Shown here: in pieces, positions 20,425 to 33,327 of the stretch
Numbering within the stretch: the stretch's first letter is position 1
How the letters are laid out: every line of letters begins with the position of its first letter
From: Thozetella sp. PMI_491
Taxonomy: Eukaryota; Ascomycota; Sordariomycetes; Chaetosphaeriales; Chaetosphaeriaceae
DNA length: 64,000 nucleotides
NCBI GenBank assembly: GCA_021432635.1
Contig: MU270063.1
Location: 186,001 to 250,000, forward strand
Direction of reading: 5' to 3'
Translations under genes and position numbers: made by a program
Notes under the pieces: generated by a model
What the model saw: only the letters and a program-made list of their open reading frames with translations
Databases searched by the model: none
What the model was told of the DNA's origin: nothing

Positions 20425-22193
20425 ATGGAAAATCGGCCGTCGCGTCCCAAGCTGCCGCTGCCGCGCGCGAGGGACGATGAAGCGGGACCATCGCACGCGG
20501 CCAAAGAACCAAAACGGCCCAAGGAGTTCCGGCCGAGAGTAGGCAAGCCTAAGACTCGAAATGGCTGCATCGTCTGCAAGTAGGTCGAGGATTCCACGTG
20601 GGGAGGCCCGGCCACGGGCCTACCTAGCTTATCTCTAACGCATGACTGCCGCGCAGAATTCGAAAGGTCAAATGCGACGAGGCCAAGCCTTACTGTCTTA
20701 GGTGTACCACCACAGGGCGGAGGTGTGAGGGATATGCAACACCTCAAAGTGCTCGGCCGCAGAACCGAAGCCCTGAGGCGGATGCTGGTGCAGTCGCAGT
20801 TCGCACCCCCTCTCCCTCCCTTGCCTGGATTGCCGAGCCCGCCAATGAGAAGAGGTCACTTCATCTCCTCTGGACAGTGACCCAACACGTCACCTGCCGC
20901 TACTTTGGTACGGGCTTCTGGACGTCGGTCATTCTACCCGCGGCCGACTCGTTTACCAGCGTCCGGAGGTCCCTGGTCGCCCTAAGCACCATGTACGAGA
21001 CGTACCTGAACAGAGAGCACGACGGTCACCGGTCACAGAGCGTGCTCGATACGCCCACCAGCCGATATGCGCTGATCGAATACAACAAAGCCGTCCAACT
21101 TCTTTCCAGGACCATGTCTGCAGGTCGACTCCCACGCCACGTCGTTTTGATCTGCTGTCTGCTTTTCGTATGGCTGGAGTTCCTTAGGAATGACTTCGGC
21201 ACAGCGTTCCGGCACCTCAAGAGTGGCCTGCTTATCCTAGAGGATATTAGACAGACTGAAGTACCGATAGATAGTCCATCCGTATCAGAGCTGGATGAGA
21301 TTCATGCCACAATCGGCCATGTATTTACGCGGCTTCAGATCCAGGCGACGGTTCATGGGTCGCCAGATTCCGACTTCAACTCGGAGCCCTTGACCAGCCC
21401 CTTGTATAGGTCAGCTCTCCCGCGAGCATTCCGAAACGTTGATGACGCCCGAGATGCCCTCGACAGCAGATTATTGCACATTTTCCAGTTCATCCGGGAG
21501 AAGCAGGTATTCGAACGCGCCCTGGGCGCTGAGGCTGCGGTTGGCCTACCTAAGTGGTCTCAGCTGCAGGCCGAACGGGATTCCCATGTTCGGGAACTGG
21601 AAGAGTGGCACACAGCATTCACCAACAGCCCCGAACTATTTCCAGTCAATGGATGCAAGTCACCTGGATTCCTCGTCCTCGAGATAAACCACACAATGGC
21701 TTCCATACAGCTGACAAACGTATTCTCCGAGACGGAAATGGATTATGACCTGTGCATATCACAGTTCGAGCACATTGTGGAGCTCGCAGGACAGGTCCTT
21801 CATTGCCTCTCCCGAGACATGCCGACTCCGCTGCTCACCTTCGACATGGGCATCATCCCGGCGCTATTCTATGTCAGCCTCAAATGCCGGGAGAGCTCGG
21901 TAAGACACAGAGCACTGGAACTGTTGAAACTCGCACCGGAACGCGAGGGGATCTGGCATCGGGATACTCTCGCTGCGGCAGCCAAGTTCAAGATCTCATT
22001 AGAGGAATCATCAAGCGCGTACCATCTGGAGACATCTCGCCCACCGGAGTCGATCCGAATCTACCGCGAGCTTGTCAAAGATGCGGATGAAAAGGGTGGA
22101 CGGGCAACAATTACCTTCGATGGAGGTGAACTGCTCAGGGCGCAGGGATGGGAGCTACAGGGTCTTATTTCTAGACTAGGCGATGTCATTTAG
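20425..22193 (+). CDS. Zn2Cys6 transcription factor
   Basis: This 563-residue nuclear regulator has exons 20425-20579 and 20657-22193, with the intron splitting the zinc cluster (donor GTAGGT, acceptor GCGCAG). The joined cluster reads GCIVCKIRKVKCD then YCLRC and RRCEGY, a full Cys6 set with the KVKCDE linker. A basic, proline-rich N-terminus precedes it. The C-terminal two thirds match the fungal TF region found in many C6 regulators (FWTSVILPAADSFTSVRRSL, then LLFVWLEFLRNDFGTAFRHL). The start at 20425 gives MENRPSRPKLPL; an upstream in-frame ATG at 20356 is possible. It is convergent with another C6 regulator ending at 22324. Confidence 0.9.
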
Positions 22194-22323
22194 GCTTCCG
22201 GACAACTTTTGACTCTTGATATTCCACTATACCTCATACTACAGCACAGCGAAATATATTACAATTTTCACGAGAATAGTATACCATTTAGAAAGCCGGC
22301 CCTGATTCGCCTCCCAGCATCCC

Positions 22324-24480
22324 CTACGGATAAGATTCTCCAGTAAGACCGAAAGCTTCCAAATCAAAGTTCAAATCAAACCCTTCCATCATTCCCGGGG
22401 TGAGAAATGATGTCCAATCCCATTGATTCTCTCCAGGTGACTCGTTGCTCTGAGAAGCGCGGGTCCCAGTCGGGCTCTCTGTCGCCGTTGATCGCGCGCG
22501 GTCGTCAGGGCTTTGCTGCGGACCGTCTGTCGTGCTCCTCAGTCGCACAGGCTTATTCCTAAGCTCATTGGCCACAGTAAGGGCATCGTAAAAGATCGAC
22601 GCTCCGAGCCGTTCTCGGACTCGTAGAGCGGCCATTCCCTCCATCTGTTGTGATGTGGACCCGCCCCTACTCAAGGCATCGATGACGGCTGCGGCGCGGC
22701 CGCACTCATCCATCGGGTCCGCTGAGTGCTTTTGCATATAGTTGTAGGCCATTATTACATGATTGCGAGCGAGATCTCGATCGGCGGGCCGGCATTGCCC
22801 ATTGAGTGCAAAGTAGCGGAGGAGATAAAATGCAGCGAACACCAATGCCCGAAAGTAGAACTTCGGAAGCCCATCCAGATGGAGCTGGTGCTCCAAAATT
22901 TCTGGTGAAGCACTGGTCGATGGATGAGCCTGTAGGCTAAAACAGCCAGATGACAAGATGCTGGTTATCCGCACCGCAGCGGAGAGACCCTGGGAAAGAT
23001 GGGTACAGTAGGTATCGGACGGCGCTCTATTGCGCACCGCCCGATCCCCCGAGGCCATGTCTCTTCCCTCGTTTACCGCGAGAGAGGCGTATATGTACAA
23101 CTTTGCAGCTAGGAACACAAACTCGATGCGGTCATTCCACACATCTTCATAGCCAGATTTGGTAACGTCGAGTTCATGCTCGAAGAGTTGGATCAAAGAC
23201 TGGACGGCGTCGAAGCTTGTGTGTTCTGAGACGAGGGCCGTATATTTCGCTACGCAGCGCTCAACGTCCACCAAGGCGGCAAACCCTTTTGGGACTGATG
23301 TATCGCGAACGAAGCGGGTCATCGTAGTCAAATCTTCCGGGGACCGGAGAGGCGGATACAGACCGATTGCTTGGCTTATACTAACACGCACTCGTTAGCA
23401 GATGATTTATGTCAATTATAGGCATCCTTCAAGACATCTCTGCATCGCCAAGAGGAGATCTAATATGACGAGAGTGGAGGTTCGAACCATGTAGATACAT
23501 AGAAGCATCCCAGCCAAGTTATCGACCGCATGGGGCTTTCGCCAAAGACGCCGATGGAACGAAGTGCCGGAGGATGGCGTGGTTTGTTAAGTCCCATATA
23601 GAGGGCAGCATTGGTGGCAAGGCCGCTCAAGGTCCAGCTCTGATCTCGCGCCTGATACTGTACTGGAAGTGGCCAAGTGCAAATGTATAGTAGCGCCTGG
23701 ACCGTGAGAAGTCCAAGAGGGTTGGAGAAGGCGGCTTGGCGTAGCAGATCTTGGTATGGATCCGCGAGCGCTTGCCAGTAATCTGCGAAGGTTGAGGGAA
23801 GCCGCTGGCATATTATCACAACAATTGTCCAGAATAGAAATGGCTCTGACTCTTGCAATGTTGCTACCGTCGTGTCAGGGTTGAGGATTGGAAGATGGTA
23901 GTAAAAGTGAGTTGCGAATCTATGCTCGGGAAATCAAGTAGGTCAGAGTCCGTAGGAGGTTTCTCGGCGCTAGAGGCTGCTTACATCGAGAATATTTGAC
24001 TGATCTCCGCTGGAGACACCTCGCAATCTCCAAGCCGGGCGGGCTTAATCCCCTCGAATGACCTGGATGTTGTGCAGAAACCTTCTTGGGTAGTACATTG
24101 AAAAGATGGCGGCGAGGTTTCTTGGTTGCTGCTGTAGCAATTCGTATCCTCTCCTGGTGCTATGGGCATTGCTCTCTGCTGCTGACTTATGGAACGTCTT
24201 ATGTCACGTAGCTCTCTCTTCATCGCATCCATGTGCTGACGCGCTGGTACCCGACGGAATTCGGCGTCGACAACGCACTCGAGATCCCGCTGGATGCATC
24301 TTGTACATTGGTGAGGGAACCGATCCTTTGCGTCACACCGAAGCTATTGAGTGTCTATTCAGCCGAATTCAACGCTCCTTAGGTTACCAGCTGTTCAGCG
24401 CCTACCTTGACCTGCTTACATTCTGTGCAGGAGCGAACCAGCCGGGTTTTAGTCGGCCTGTGGGGGTTACTGGATGACAT
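22324..24480 (-). CDS. Zn2Cys6 transcription factor
   Basis: This 640-residue nuclear regulator has exons 24480-24406, 24343-23985, 23919-23488 and 23380-22324. The first exon encodes MSSSNPHRPTKTRLVRSC and part of the zinc cluster. After the 24344-24405 intron the cluster continues, giving CTECKQVKLRCD then QCTRC and LEC. A short helical linker (MDAMKRELRDIRRSISQQQ) follows, then the fungal-specific TF region beginning FSIFATHFYYHLPILNPD. The 107-nt third intron (23381-23487) has a weak GTTCGA donor but a good CTAAC branch site, and joins FYVST to CISQAIGLYPPLRS. The C-terminus is serine/proline-rich with an acidic-hydrophobic end, a plausible activation domain. It is convergent with the preceding regulator; targets are unknown. 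Confidence 0.88.
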
Positions 24481-25224
24481 GGGCGGCATTTCTCATTGCT
24501 CAGTGGTACCGGTGGCTACTCAAGATTTCTTTCCATCCTGGGCGGAGGGCAGCAGAAGGGAGAAAATCCCGATCTGCCCTGAAAGGCTCTAACTCCTAGG
24601 CCCTACCCCGCACCAATCCTTTCTGATAGACCGGTAGCGTCGAGCCTCGCACGGGGCAGACTAGCAGCTATTCCACTAAACATAACATCAATCTTCACTT
24701 ATTCTGGTAGCACTTTTTTTTTTGTCACCCCACGATACGAGCTCCTTACACACCGCCTCGTTACTGTTCGCCATAATGAGAAGTCGCACTGAGACGCCAG
24801 GAAGTGATTACCTGTCCCTCCTTGAGATGCAGCCCCTTTCCATATTTATGTAGCACAGTCTAGACGATGTAGGCGAAAGTCGCTTTTACGAATCAGGCGA
24901 GCCACTAGCGTAGACTGTCGTCTCTCAAATTTAATTTCCTAAAGCGATATTTCGCTCGTGCAAAGCATAAAGCCGAGAACCGCCCCGGCTGATTGGCTGA
25001 CACCCGTCTTACCGCGTTTTCTTGAATAAGTGCAAACGGTACAGGTGGAGTTCAGATAGATGGTTCTGCATTATAAAACAAGAAACGGGGACATGGTCCT
25101 CGAAGCCATCCCTTCGTACACTCTAGAGTTCCAAACCTAGACAAAACTTGCAGCCCATCTTTCCCAAACCTCGGCTGTCCGTTGGATCGGACAACAGTGT
25201 CTCATAACACATAACGCCATCGAC
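24481..25224. other. Intergenic promoter region
   Basis: No gene is seen in 744 bases. A short poly-T run (near 24714-24723) and a TATAAAA element at 25072-25078, about 150 bases before the next ATG, are the only notable signals. Confidence 0.5.
25072..25078 (+). promoter_or_regulatory. TATA-like element
   Basis: TATAAAA lies about 150 bases upstream of the AtuA-like ATG and is followed by a C/A-rich leader. It is a plausible core promoter by sequence only. Confidence 0.4.
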
Positions 25225-27310
25225 ATGCCCTCCGCGATCAAAGATGAGCTTTCTCAGGCTCTGTGTCATATAGTGTCCCCTGTTGGAATGCTAGGCTACG
25301 GTCTTGATGCTAAGCTGACAGACATAGCTCTTCAAGAGCTCGCAGCGACCGGGGTTCCTACTGCTTTGATCCTTGACTCCGGATCAACCGACAGCGGCCC
25401 CCAGAAGCTTGCTCTCGGCGGCATGACCGTCCCTCGAAGCTCCTACGTCAGAGACTTGCGAAAGCTTCTTAAATCTGCATTCCGTTTTAACGTGCCGTTG
25501 ATCTTTAGCTCTGCTGGAGGGAGTGGTACCGATGAAGTCACGCGCGAGTTAATTCAGGTGATTGAAGAGCTCGCGGCAGAAATAAAGATGGGGTAGTTAC
25601 TCCAGAGCCCAGTTTGCATTATCATGCATTAATAGATACTGACTTACCGCGTGAATAAAGCCCAGACACGGTCAGAGTCGTTGCTATATTCTCCGATATC
25701 GACAAGGACCTCATCAAGGAGCGGCTACGGGTTGGTGCTATCACCGGGTGCGGGTCTTGCGTACCACCATTGGTTGCATCAGATATTGACGAATGCCCTC
25801 ATATTGTCGCGCAAATGGGACCCGAGCCATTTATAGACGCCTTGGTTGCGAACCGAGACCTCCATGTTCTCATCGGAGGCCGTGCGTATGATCCAGCCCC
25901 ATACGTCGCCTTCGCCGAATACTGCTACCAAAATTTGCCCTCGGAATCACAGACCGACAAAAACCACCGATTCGGCACCTTTACTCATATGGGGAAGATC
26001 ATGGAATGCGCTGGACTCTGCGCGGTGCCTAAAGGCGGAGGCGCAACTGCTACTATCTACTTGGACGGGAGTTTCCACATCACTCCGATGGCGCCTGAGG
26101 CGCAATGCACGCCGCTCTCTGTGGCCGCACATACGCTGTATGAGAAGTCACGTCCCGACCATCTCTACGGTCCTGGCGGATATCTTGACTTGACCTCGGC
26201 GGAATACGAGGCGCTCTCAGATGGCCGGACGGTCAAAGTGCGCGGCAGCACCTTTAGTTGGTCTACAGATGGCGAGAAGGGGGTGTATCAAGTAAAGCTT
26301 GAAGGAGCCAAGGCGACCGGCTATCGCGCTATGTATATCGGTGCGCATGTGGACCGTACGTACAACGAACCTACGCTATGTTCCCCGCTGACGCTTGGAG
26401 TCAATCAGCCATTCTTCTTTCCCAGATGGACGAGTTCCTAGACAGCATCCGTAGGCATGTAGAGGAGCAACACGACAATGTCCCGGCTGACTCCTGGGAG
26501 CTCGACTGGCATGTCTACGGCAGAGATGAGTCCGGCAACCTGGCTGCTCAGATATGCCTCATCGGCGAAGCCCGTGCTGCAACTCAGGAGCTAGCTACCA
26601 GTATCGCCGCGACTGCAAAGGTCGCGAACATACACGGCGCCTACCGAGGTCAGAAGGCCACGAGCGGCAATATGTCGCATGGAATTGGCGGTGTTTACAC
26701 AGTTCCTCTGGGAAGATGCGCAGAGTTCTGTGTGTATCACCTCATGGATCTCAAGCCAGGCGAGGAGAGAGGTGGTCCAGACGGTCCGCTGTTCCGCATT
26801 CAGAACTTTAACATCGCGCGAAGTGATGAGAGTCTAAATGGCGCTGCTGTCGAAGAACATCAACCAGTTGCATGCATCGAGCCTGAGAAAAAGACGGCCG
26901 CTCAAGGGAAGGACGTGTGTGCTACGCTTTCGACGAAATTGCCAGAAAATCCGACTCTCGGCGATATTGCGAAAGTGATACGGTCTAAAAATTCGGGGCC
27001 ATACGAGATCACATTTGACATCATGTTCGATCGCCCAGACGTGTTCCGCGCCGTCAAAAGAGCGAAAATACTCTCCCCAGCTGCCGTGGCCGGGTTATTC
27101 GGTATTGCGCCTGAACAGGTCGTCTGGTCGGGCTTCTTTGACCAAGCTCAGGCCTATAAGGCAACCATTCCTCGTATTCGTGGCGGAAAGCCTGTCGCGT
27201 CAGGTGGACTTATGGAGGACGACGTGCATGGATCCCAGATGTACATGCCGTTACTTAGGCTAAGGCTCCCTGGACATCTCGCCCAAGAGATACGTGCCAT
27301 TTGGACATAG
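25225..27310 (+). CDS. AtuA-like (DUF1446) / DUF4387 fusion protein
   Basis: This 654-residue predicted cytosolic protein has exons 25225-25592, 25661-26355 and 26409-27310. The N-terminal ~530 residues resemble AtuA-like proteins (acyclic terpene utilisation family, DUF1446): a GYGLD loop, SSAGGSGTD, FSDIDKDL, HVLIGGRAYDPAPYVAF, and GTFTHMGKIMECAGLCAVPKG. The C-terminal ~100 residues match DUF4387: AKVIRSKNSGPYEITFDIMF and a DDVHGSQMYMPLL end. In bacteria these are often two adjacent genes, whereas in fungi they are commonly one polypeptide. The biochemical activity of fungal members is not established; a role in catabolism of acyl or terpenoid acids is suggested only by the bacterial name. 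The GTAGTT and GTACGT donors are ordinary, and the second acceptor (26408) is chosen to give HVDPILLSQMDEF. Confidence 0.85.
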
Positions 27311-27866
27311 AGTGAGAATTTCGGTAATAACAAGTTGCTATAGTCAATGTTCTCTAGTTCATAACTTAGGCTAATACATATGATAGAATCCAGCGTTAGG
27401 GATCCAGTTTCCTATTTCTTCCAGAACTGAAAGTATCTTGGATCTTACAGCCCAAGAGATTGCTACGTTACCCGAAGCATCTAAACTTACGTAAATGGTG
27501 GCAATAAATGGATAAAAACCATCAAACGACGTAATTTCATGTATTAAATGAAATTTACTACTTACTCCGTAGATGTTGAGTCCTCGAACGAGTTAACTTG
27601 GGTGAGCCATGCTCCTAAGGAGGCTTAAAATTTAGCGAGTACGAGCTGCCGAATCAGCGAACAGATTGAGCCTCTTAGGTAAGACAACACCACTAACACA
27701 GCAAAAGGAATATCATGATAGTTCCGGCGACCTTAGCACTGGTGACGACGCGCTTCCGATTGTACCGGTCGGCTGAAGTATAAGTAGCTATGGACTGCTC
27801 TGTCCTAGAAGACCTCCCATATTTCCATTACCTCACCAACTCATCTACAGCACCTTACAGTTGAAA
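27311..27866. other. Intergenic, AT-rich
   Basis: These 556 bases are AT-richer than their neighbours and hold no gene. GAAGTATAAGTAGC near 27775 is a possible TATA region for the next gene. Confidence 0.45.
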
Positions 27867-30028
27867 ATGATGAATAGACAACTTACTTTAGGCTTGACAG
27901 CCTTCCTATTGCTCCTCGTTGTTCCTTGTTCCGGTGCGGGCTGTCAGAGCAGAATTCGCTGGGTTAACTGCAGCGAGAATGTTCCATCGAACCTATCTTT
28001 AGCTGGAGTTGATCTTTCCAATCTACCTGATACTCTCCACTGCGGTCAAATCGACGTTCCTATGGATTACTCACAGCCCATGGCTCAGACAAACATGATC
28101 ACCCTTGGTCTCGCCATGCATCGCCCAGCTCACCCCAAAGGTGTGCTCTTTGTGTATGTTGTCAATCATCATTGTGTTTTAGAAGCCTTTGGCTCATGAC
28201 CAACCGAAACGGCAGAAATACTGGCGGCAGTGATCCTGTAGTAATCGAAGCCTGGAAATTGGCCCTGAACCAAAGTGCAGAATTTTCAGGGGTCGCCGAC
28301 TATGACTTGATGAGTACCTTACCCTACCCCTTACAGCTACGGAGAATGTTGCCATTTCAAGATGTCTGACTCTCGCAGTGATGGATGTCCGGGGCACATT
28401 CAGCTCTAATCCTGTCTCCGTCTCCCTCGAAGTCGCTCAGAGTTTTCCAATCGGCTTGTCAGTTACCTTGCATATCCAATTGTATACCCAAGCTAGCACT
28501 AACATTGCATCGAATCAGCCCCAACAACGATACCGAATTTGAAGCAATGCGGGAGGCCTCGGCTGCATTCTTCCAATCTTGGATCGACTCTAGCTCCCCG
28601 CCGGGAATCATCCAGTTCCTAAGAACAGAAGAGGTGGTACAAGATTACGAACAGATAAGGAGAGCCTTGAACTATGACAAAATCAACTATATTGGCATGT
28701 CCTAGTACGTCTAGCATCTCGCACCATCAGTACTGTCAACTCTTACCTAGAATAATTCTTATGCAGTGGTACATATCGAGGACAGCGATACGCTTCTAAG
28801 TTCCCCGAACGGGTTGGCCGTTTCGTTCTCGACTCGGTCGTTCCTCATGGGCGGACACTGCTTGACAAGGCTCGAGACCAGATCAACGCTGCCAACCGAG
28901 CCCTTCTGCGTGCGGATGCACACTGTCAGAACAACGTATCCTGCCCCTTTCATTCCCAAGGTCAAGGTGCCGTGCCCAAGGTAAGCTTAACCGTTATCTT
29001 AAATGTTATCCTGGACTAATATTCGTCTGAAAGGCTTGGCATAGTATCCTCCAGAACGTCTCTCAGGCCGCAGAAGCTTGTGCCGTGAACTGCTCGGATA
29101 TCATCCAACCAATTCTTGTCCAACAGAGCCTACATGGACTATTGCTGGGTCAGACTGACTTCTCCAACTTGGTAGATCTTTTAGAAATCGCCGTGGAAGG
29201 AAATCCCAGCAGTCTTCTACCTACTTCGTCTCTCACAGTCGAGGATATAGTCGCGATTCCTCTTGAATGTGGTGACATCGGTACGATATCTACCGCATAT
29301 CCCGTCTCGCTCCGTGCGCTGATATCCAAAATCAATGTTAATAGCATATAATGAGCTCGGGTTCTCGGACTTTGAAAAGTCCCTCTTTGCAGGGCTGAAG
29401 GTACGTTTTGTCTTGAGCGGTGTGGGAATCACACGATTTGACATGGCTTTAGCACGATGCTAATACCATTGGTACCACGGATATCTGGCGACTGCAGGCA
29501 AGTGCTCCTAGCCATCTAAGACCCTAGTAACCCTCAATTTTAACCTTAATGTGTAGCTATACTGTTCAGGGTGGCCCTTTCCGGTCACTCCGGAGCCCTC
29601 CATACTCAACTTGCACGATATGTTGATGGTGACGGCAGATTTTGACACAGAGTGAGGCCTCAGTTTTATAGTTCTAGACTTGATGATTCTGACGACTTGA
29701 GCATTCAGTTCACCCACAGAATGGACCACATTTGCTTGGAAGCGAGCTCCTCGCTCGGGCCTCGTCGTCCGTCATGGCGATGGCCACGTCTCCTTCAATC
29801 GCAAGTGCCAAGCCAACTCGAGCCCATAAGCTATGTGTGAAAAAGACTTACTGACGAAAATTAGTTTTTAACCAACCCGCGACGAAGATTGCAACAGAAT
29901 TTCTCAATACCGGCCACCTGCCAAGGGGAGAGAATGAATCCCTTGTGTCTGTTTATGCTCCAAACACGATGCGAGCGCCCATCCCAGACCCTTACGAAGT
30001 GCCAACCACTCCCTTGAACGAGGACTAG
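27867..30028 (+). CDS. Secreted alpha/beta hydrolase, tripeptidyl-aminopeptidase-like
   Basis: This 520-residue secreted serine hydrolase has eleven exons: 27867-28153, 28216-28313, 28379-28457, 28519-28704, 28767-28980, 29034-29280, 29345-29400, 29453-29497, 29557-29651, 29709-29800 and 29865-30028. A signal peptide (to about CSGAG) is followed by the LHCGQIDVPMDYSQP segment. Next come the oxyanion-type FVNTGGSD, the nucleophile elbow YIGMSYGTYRGQRYAS, the C-terminal-domain YCSGWPFPV, the Asp segment ADFDTDSPTEW, and the His segment VVRHGDGHVSF. This is the order of the TAP-like (SlpD/E, S33) family. Two introns (29498-29556 and 29801-29864) keep the frame only with GC donors (GCAAGT). Without them the reading frame stops, so naive models would call this gene broken. 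Likely role: extracellular peptide or ester hydrolysis. Confidence 0.85.
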
Positions 30029-30171
30029 AAATAAGGATCAGGATGTAGACAGAAGTCTTGATTTATTCGAAGAGTAGTCTAAGGAGAGCATTATGAACGC
30101 AGATTGAACAAATGATAGAACTAGTTACTCGTGTGCATAACTAAATGCACACAGTCTCCCTCCCTCTGTCA

Positions 30172-33100
30172 CTATGCCTTCATCTTTTTCTTCTTTTTCT
30201 TTTCCTGCTCTTTTAGCATAGCTTTGAACTTGAGAAACTCTTCAAACTGATTGGCGTTAGAACTGCTTTCGGCGCGCGGTTCAGCCTCTGGTTTACGCTC
30301 CGCGGGTGTTCCCACATTTGGCTCGGACTCCATATCGCCGCAGTCCCCGTCTTCGTCTTCAGTATCTGTTTCTTCCTCAGTTTCTTCGCTCTCTGACTCT
30401 ATCTCGCTTTCGAAGTCGTCTCTGAGAGGCCGTCCAGAGGCCGTCCTCGATGAGGAAACCGCCTGGGCACTGGCATCAAAGTGGTCATGTCGCCACTGGT
30501 CTCTCATGGCTATCTCGTCATCGCCGCCTTGGAGCGTCTTGATGAGGTAGCTGTCAAATTCCTTCGAACCACGCGCAACCAAATCAAACTGTGACTTTCC
30601 TAGTACAGGTACCGGCTGCCCTGAGCCGCGCTGGGCTGCCTCGTGCTCCACCAACGCAATCGCTGTTTGGAAGGCATTTCGTATCTGTCTTTTCGTTCAT
30701 TAGCGAGTAAACCGGCGGAAGCCTTACTGCTCCATACGTACCTCCCGTTCCAGGTGTTGTAGCCTTCCTTTTGAAGTCGGCGATAATGGTGTTTAGCGAA
30801 CCGTAAAATCTCCCTCTCCTTGACTTTGAAATTCGCAGTCCCATCCTTTTGTTGTTCTACCCGGACCCTACGTAGGAACACTTGATAAAGCCGTATTGTT
30901 GTGTCAAGGTCGAGACGCGGGAAGTACAGACTGAGGTGAATCCTCGACTTGAACGCTGGGTCTATTCCGCCGACTCGATTTGTGGTTAGAAACAGTATTC
31001 CCGCGTAATACTCGAGACTGCGCAAAAAGACACTGGTGACCGCGTTGCGTCTCAAGTCTGTCTTGTTCCGTTTGGCAAGGAATACGTCCGCCTCGTCAAG
31101 AAGTAGCACGCAGCCCCATTTCTGCGCCATACGAAAGTTGCGGTGTAAGTTTACTTCGACCTCAGTTGCCGTCTCCCCAATGTCCCCACAGGTAATTGGG
31201 AACAGCGGCCGTTTTGTCTTGTCAGCAATGCACTCTGCTGTAGACGTCTTTCCTACCCCTGCAATTTGTGAGAAGCAAACTCGCGGAGACAATGGGGAAG
31301 CACCCACCTGGCTCGCCATGAAGGAGGATGATCAGACCGACACCTTTCCCTTTCACCAAGTCGAGTGCCGCGCCAATAGGCTGGGAGCCGGTGCCCGTTG
31401 TGCCTGCCACGCGAGCACTTTCTCTGGAATCAACCAGTGCCAGGATGGTTTGCTTGTGGCTGGGCGAAAGCATGAGCTCGTCGAGATTGTTCTCAAACTG
31501 CACCTCGGATAGATCATCCATCTTGACGGTTGCCCACTGGCGGCTACGCAGGACGTACGCGTATACCCAGTTCGGTAGTAGGATCAAGTCTTCCTCTTTG
31601 AGTTCCTCTGCTCTACGAGGCCCGAGCAGCCCGTCGTAGTTTTGCTGTCGGAAAGGGTTGAACCTGAGGCGGTTCATGTTCATGTCTTTGAACCCAACGT
31701 CGCCACCGCAACATCCTTCTTCTGGGTTCTGGTGGTCGCAGAATGTCGGGAGCCGTGTCTCCCGGGGGTCGTTCTTTGTGAAATCTTCCTCCGTAATGCT
31801 CTTAGCTATCTTCCGAGAACTATCAACGCTGATTGCCAAGGCCATGTCAACAATAACTTGTGTGTCTATCTCTTGGGACGGCTGGTCGAGGGTGTTGCCT
31901 CTGCACACTCGATGGGAGAATGGCAACCGGGTCAGATCTAAATATTTGCGGCCCTGTGCCAGAAATCTCCGTCGTACTTTCTCGGCACTCTCTTCGAATC
32001 TCATCGGGTACACCTCCAGGGATGTAATGGGCCGCCGGCCGGAGAAACTTCTGATGGAAAATTTCTTCAGCTTCGGGACATATTCGGTGCCGTTGAAGCA
32101 AAGACTGCAGCAGTCGACGACGAAACCATCAACAGGGTGAATCTTTTCCTCCTCGTACCTCATGCGGTGGACGAGCGGACTCCGGCCTCCAGTGATGCTG
32201 ACCACACGGAAAGCCTGCTCTTTCTTGGAACGGTTGACTACGATATCGCCAGGTCTGAAGAGATGCCACAGGTCGGCATATTCAATTTCAATGGCGTTAC
32301 CATCTCGTATGGCTTTGCATAAGTCAAACGTTGGTTTCAGATCTGTGTCCATAAACTCAATGAGCAGCTTGAGCTCATGGAGTAAATCGTCGTACGCGAA
32401 TTCGCAGCCCCTTAGCTTGCCTATTCTTTTCTTTTTGAGTTTTTTGTCCTCGGGCTCATCTGTTATACTTTCCATATTCTCGACGGATTTTATGCTCGCC
32501 CGTATCTCCTTCTCGTAACCGATCAGGAGTTTGAAGGGCCGTAGCAGTATAACCGGAGCGCCTTTCCCTTGTTTCCACTCCCAGACCCGAGGGTTCGACA
32601 GACTCTCTCTGCATATCTTTTCCAGGTGCGCGATCAAGGGTAGGGATCTTAACCGCAACCTCTCGGGGCTTTGGCGCGTCGGTGCGATAAACAGCTCTCC
32701 GGACGATGCAACTTGTTTGTCGCTAGGACCTGGCTGCACAATATCTTCGCTGACAAGTACCTCAAGCGAAGGCCGTTGTCGGTCGGGCACATCCGATGAA
32801 AGCGTAGTAAGCTGAAACTCGCCATAGGGTGAGCGCTTGAGATCCTTTTTATAAACAGGGAACTTGAGGTTCTTTTCGTTGAGCTTCAGGTCATCCGGCC
32901 GATCCTCGACCTTAGCTTTGAGGGCCCTCAGCTGTTTCTCAAGCTCCGTAATCCTGATCTCGGTGAAGGTGACATGCAAAATTGCCTGCTTTGACCGGCG
33001 CCGTAGATCTCCCTGCGTTTTCTCTTGCTGGAAGATTGTCTTGCCTAAGGAATCATACTGGACGCTCTGAGCTTTGTTCGCGACGGTTGGCCATTCTTCC

Positions 33101-33327
33101 TCATCGTCATCCTGGGCCGCAAGGCGTACGAGATTTGTGACGTTTATCTCCTCGTCATCAGCTACGGCCCCGCTCTCTAGGTTCGATTGTTGGTCTTGTA
33201 GTTTGCTTTCATCGTTCATATGTGGGTCTTCGGCTGAATCCTGTGAATCTTGCAACGTAGACGAGGCTGCCATCTTCCCGCTGCTGTCCTTCAGAACAGG
33301 GTTCAAGTCGTGATCAATAGGCGCCAT
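30172..33327 (-). CDS. Large AAA+ ATPase, fungal DUF7025-type
   Basis: This 1,017-residue protein has exons 33327-31308, 31258-30742 and 30688-30172. The long N-terminal part (~650 residues) starts with an acidic low-complexity region and a coiled coil (about residues 150-190). It then has the conserved fungal block with YEKEIRASIKSVENM, VNRSKKEQAFRVVSITGG and ISVDSSRKIAKSITEEDF. The AAA module follows: Walker A GEPGVGKTST (~671-680, interrupted by a 49-nt intron), Walker B LLLDEADVFL (~725-734), sensor FLTTNR, and the Arg-finger segment FKSRIHLSLYF. The C-terminus is acidic (EIESESEETEEETDTEDEDG) and ends in a Lys-rich tail. Such proteins are abundant and variable in ascomycete genomes; the substrate is unknown and remodelling ATPase activity is inferred. 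The start at 33327 gives MAPIDHDLNPVL. Confidence 0.85.

Noticed and set aside
30172-33327. AAA+ ATPase as a fourth partner of a death module
   Set aside because: It lies 17 kb or more from the gasdermin-like gene, and such ATPases are common throughout fungal genomes.
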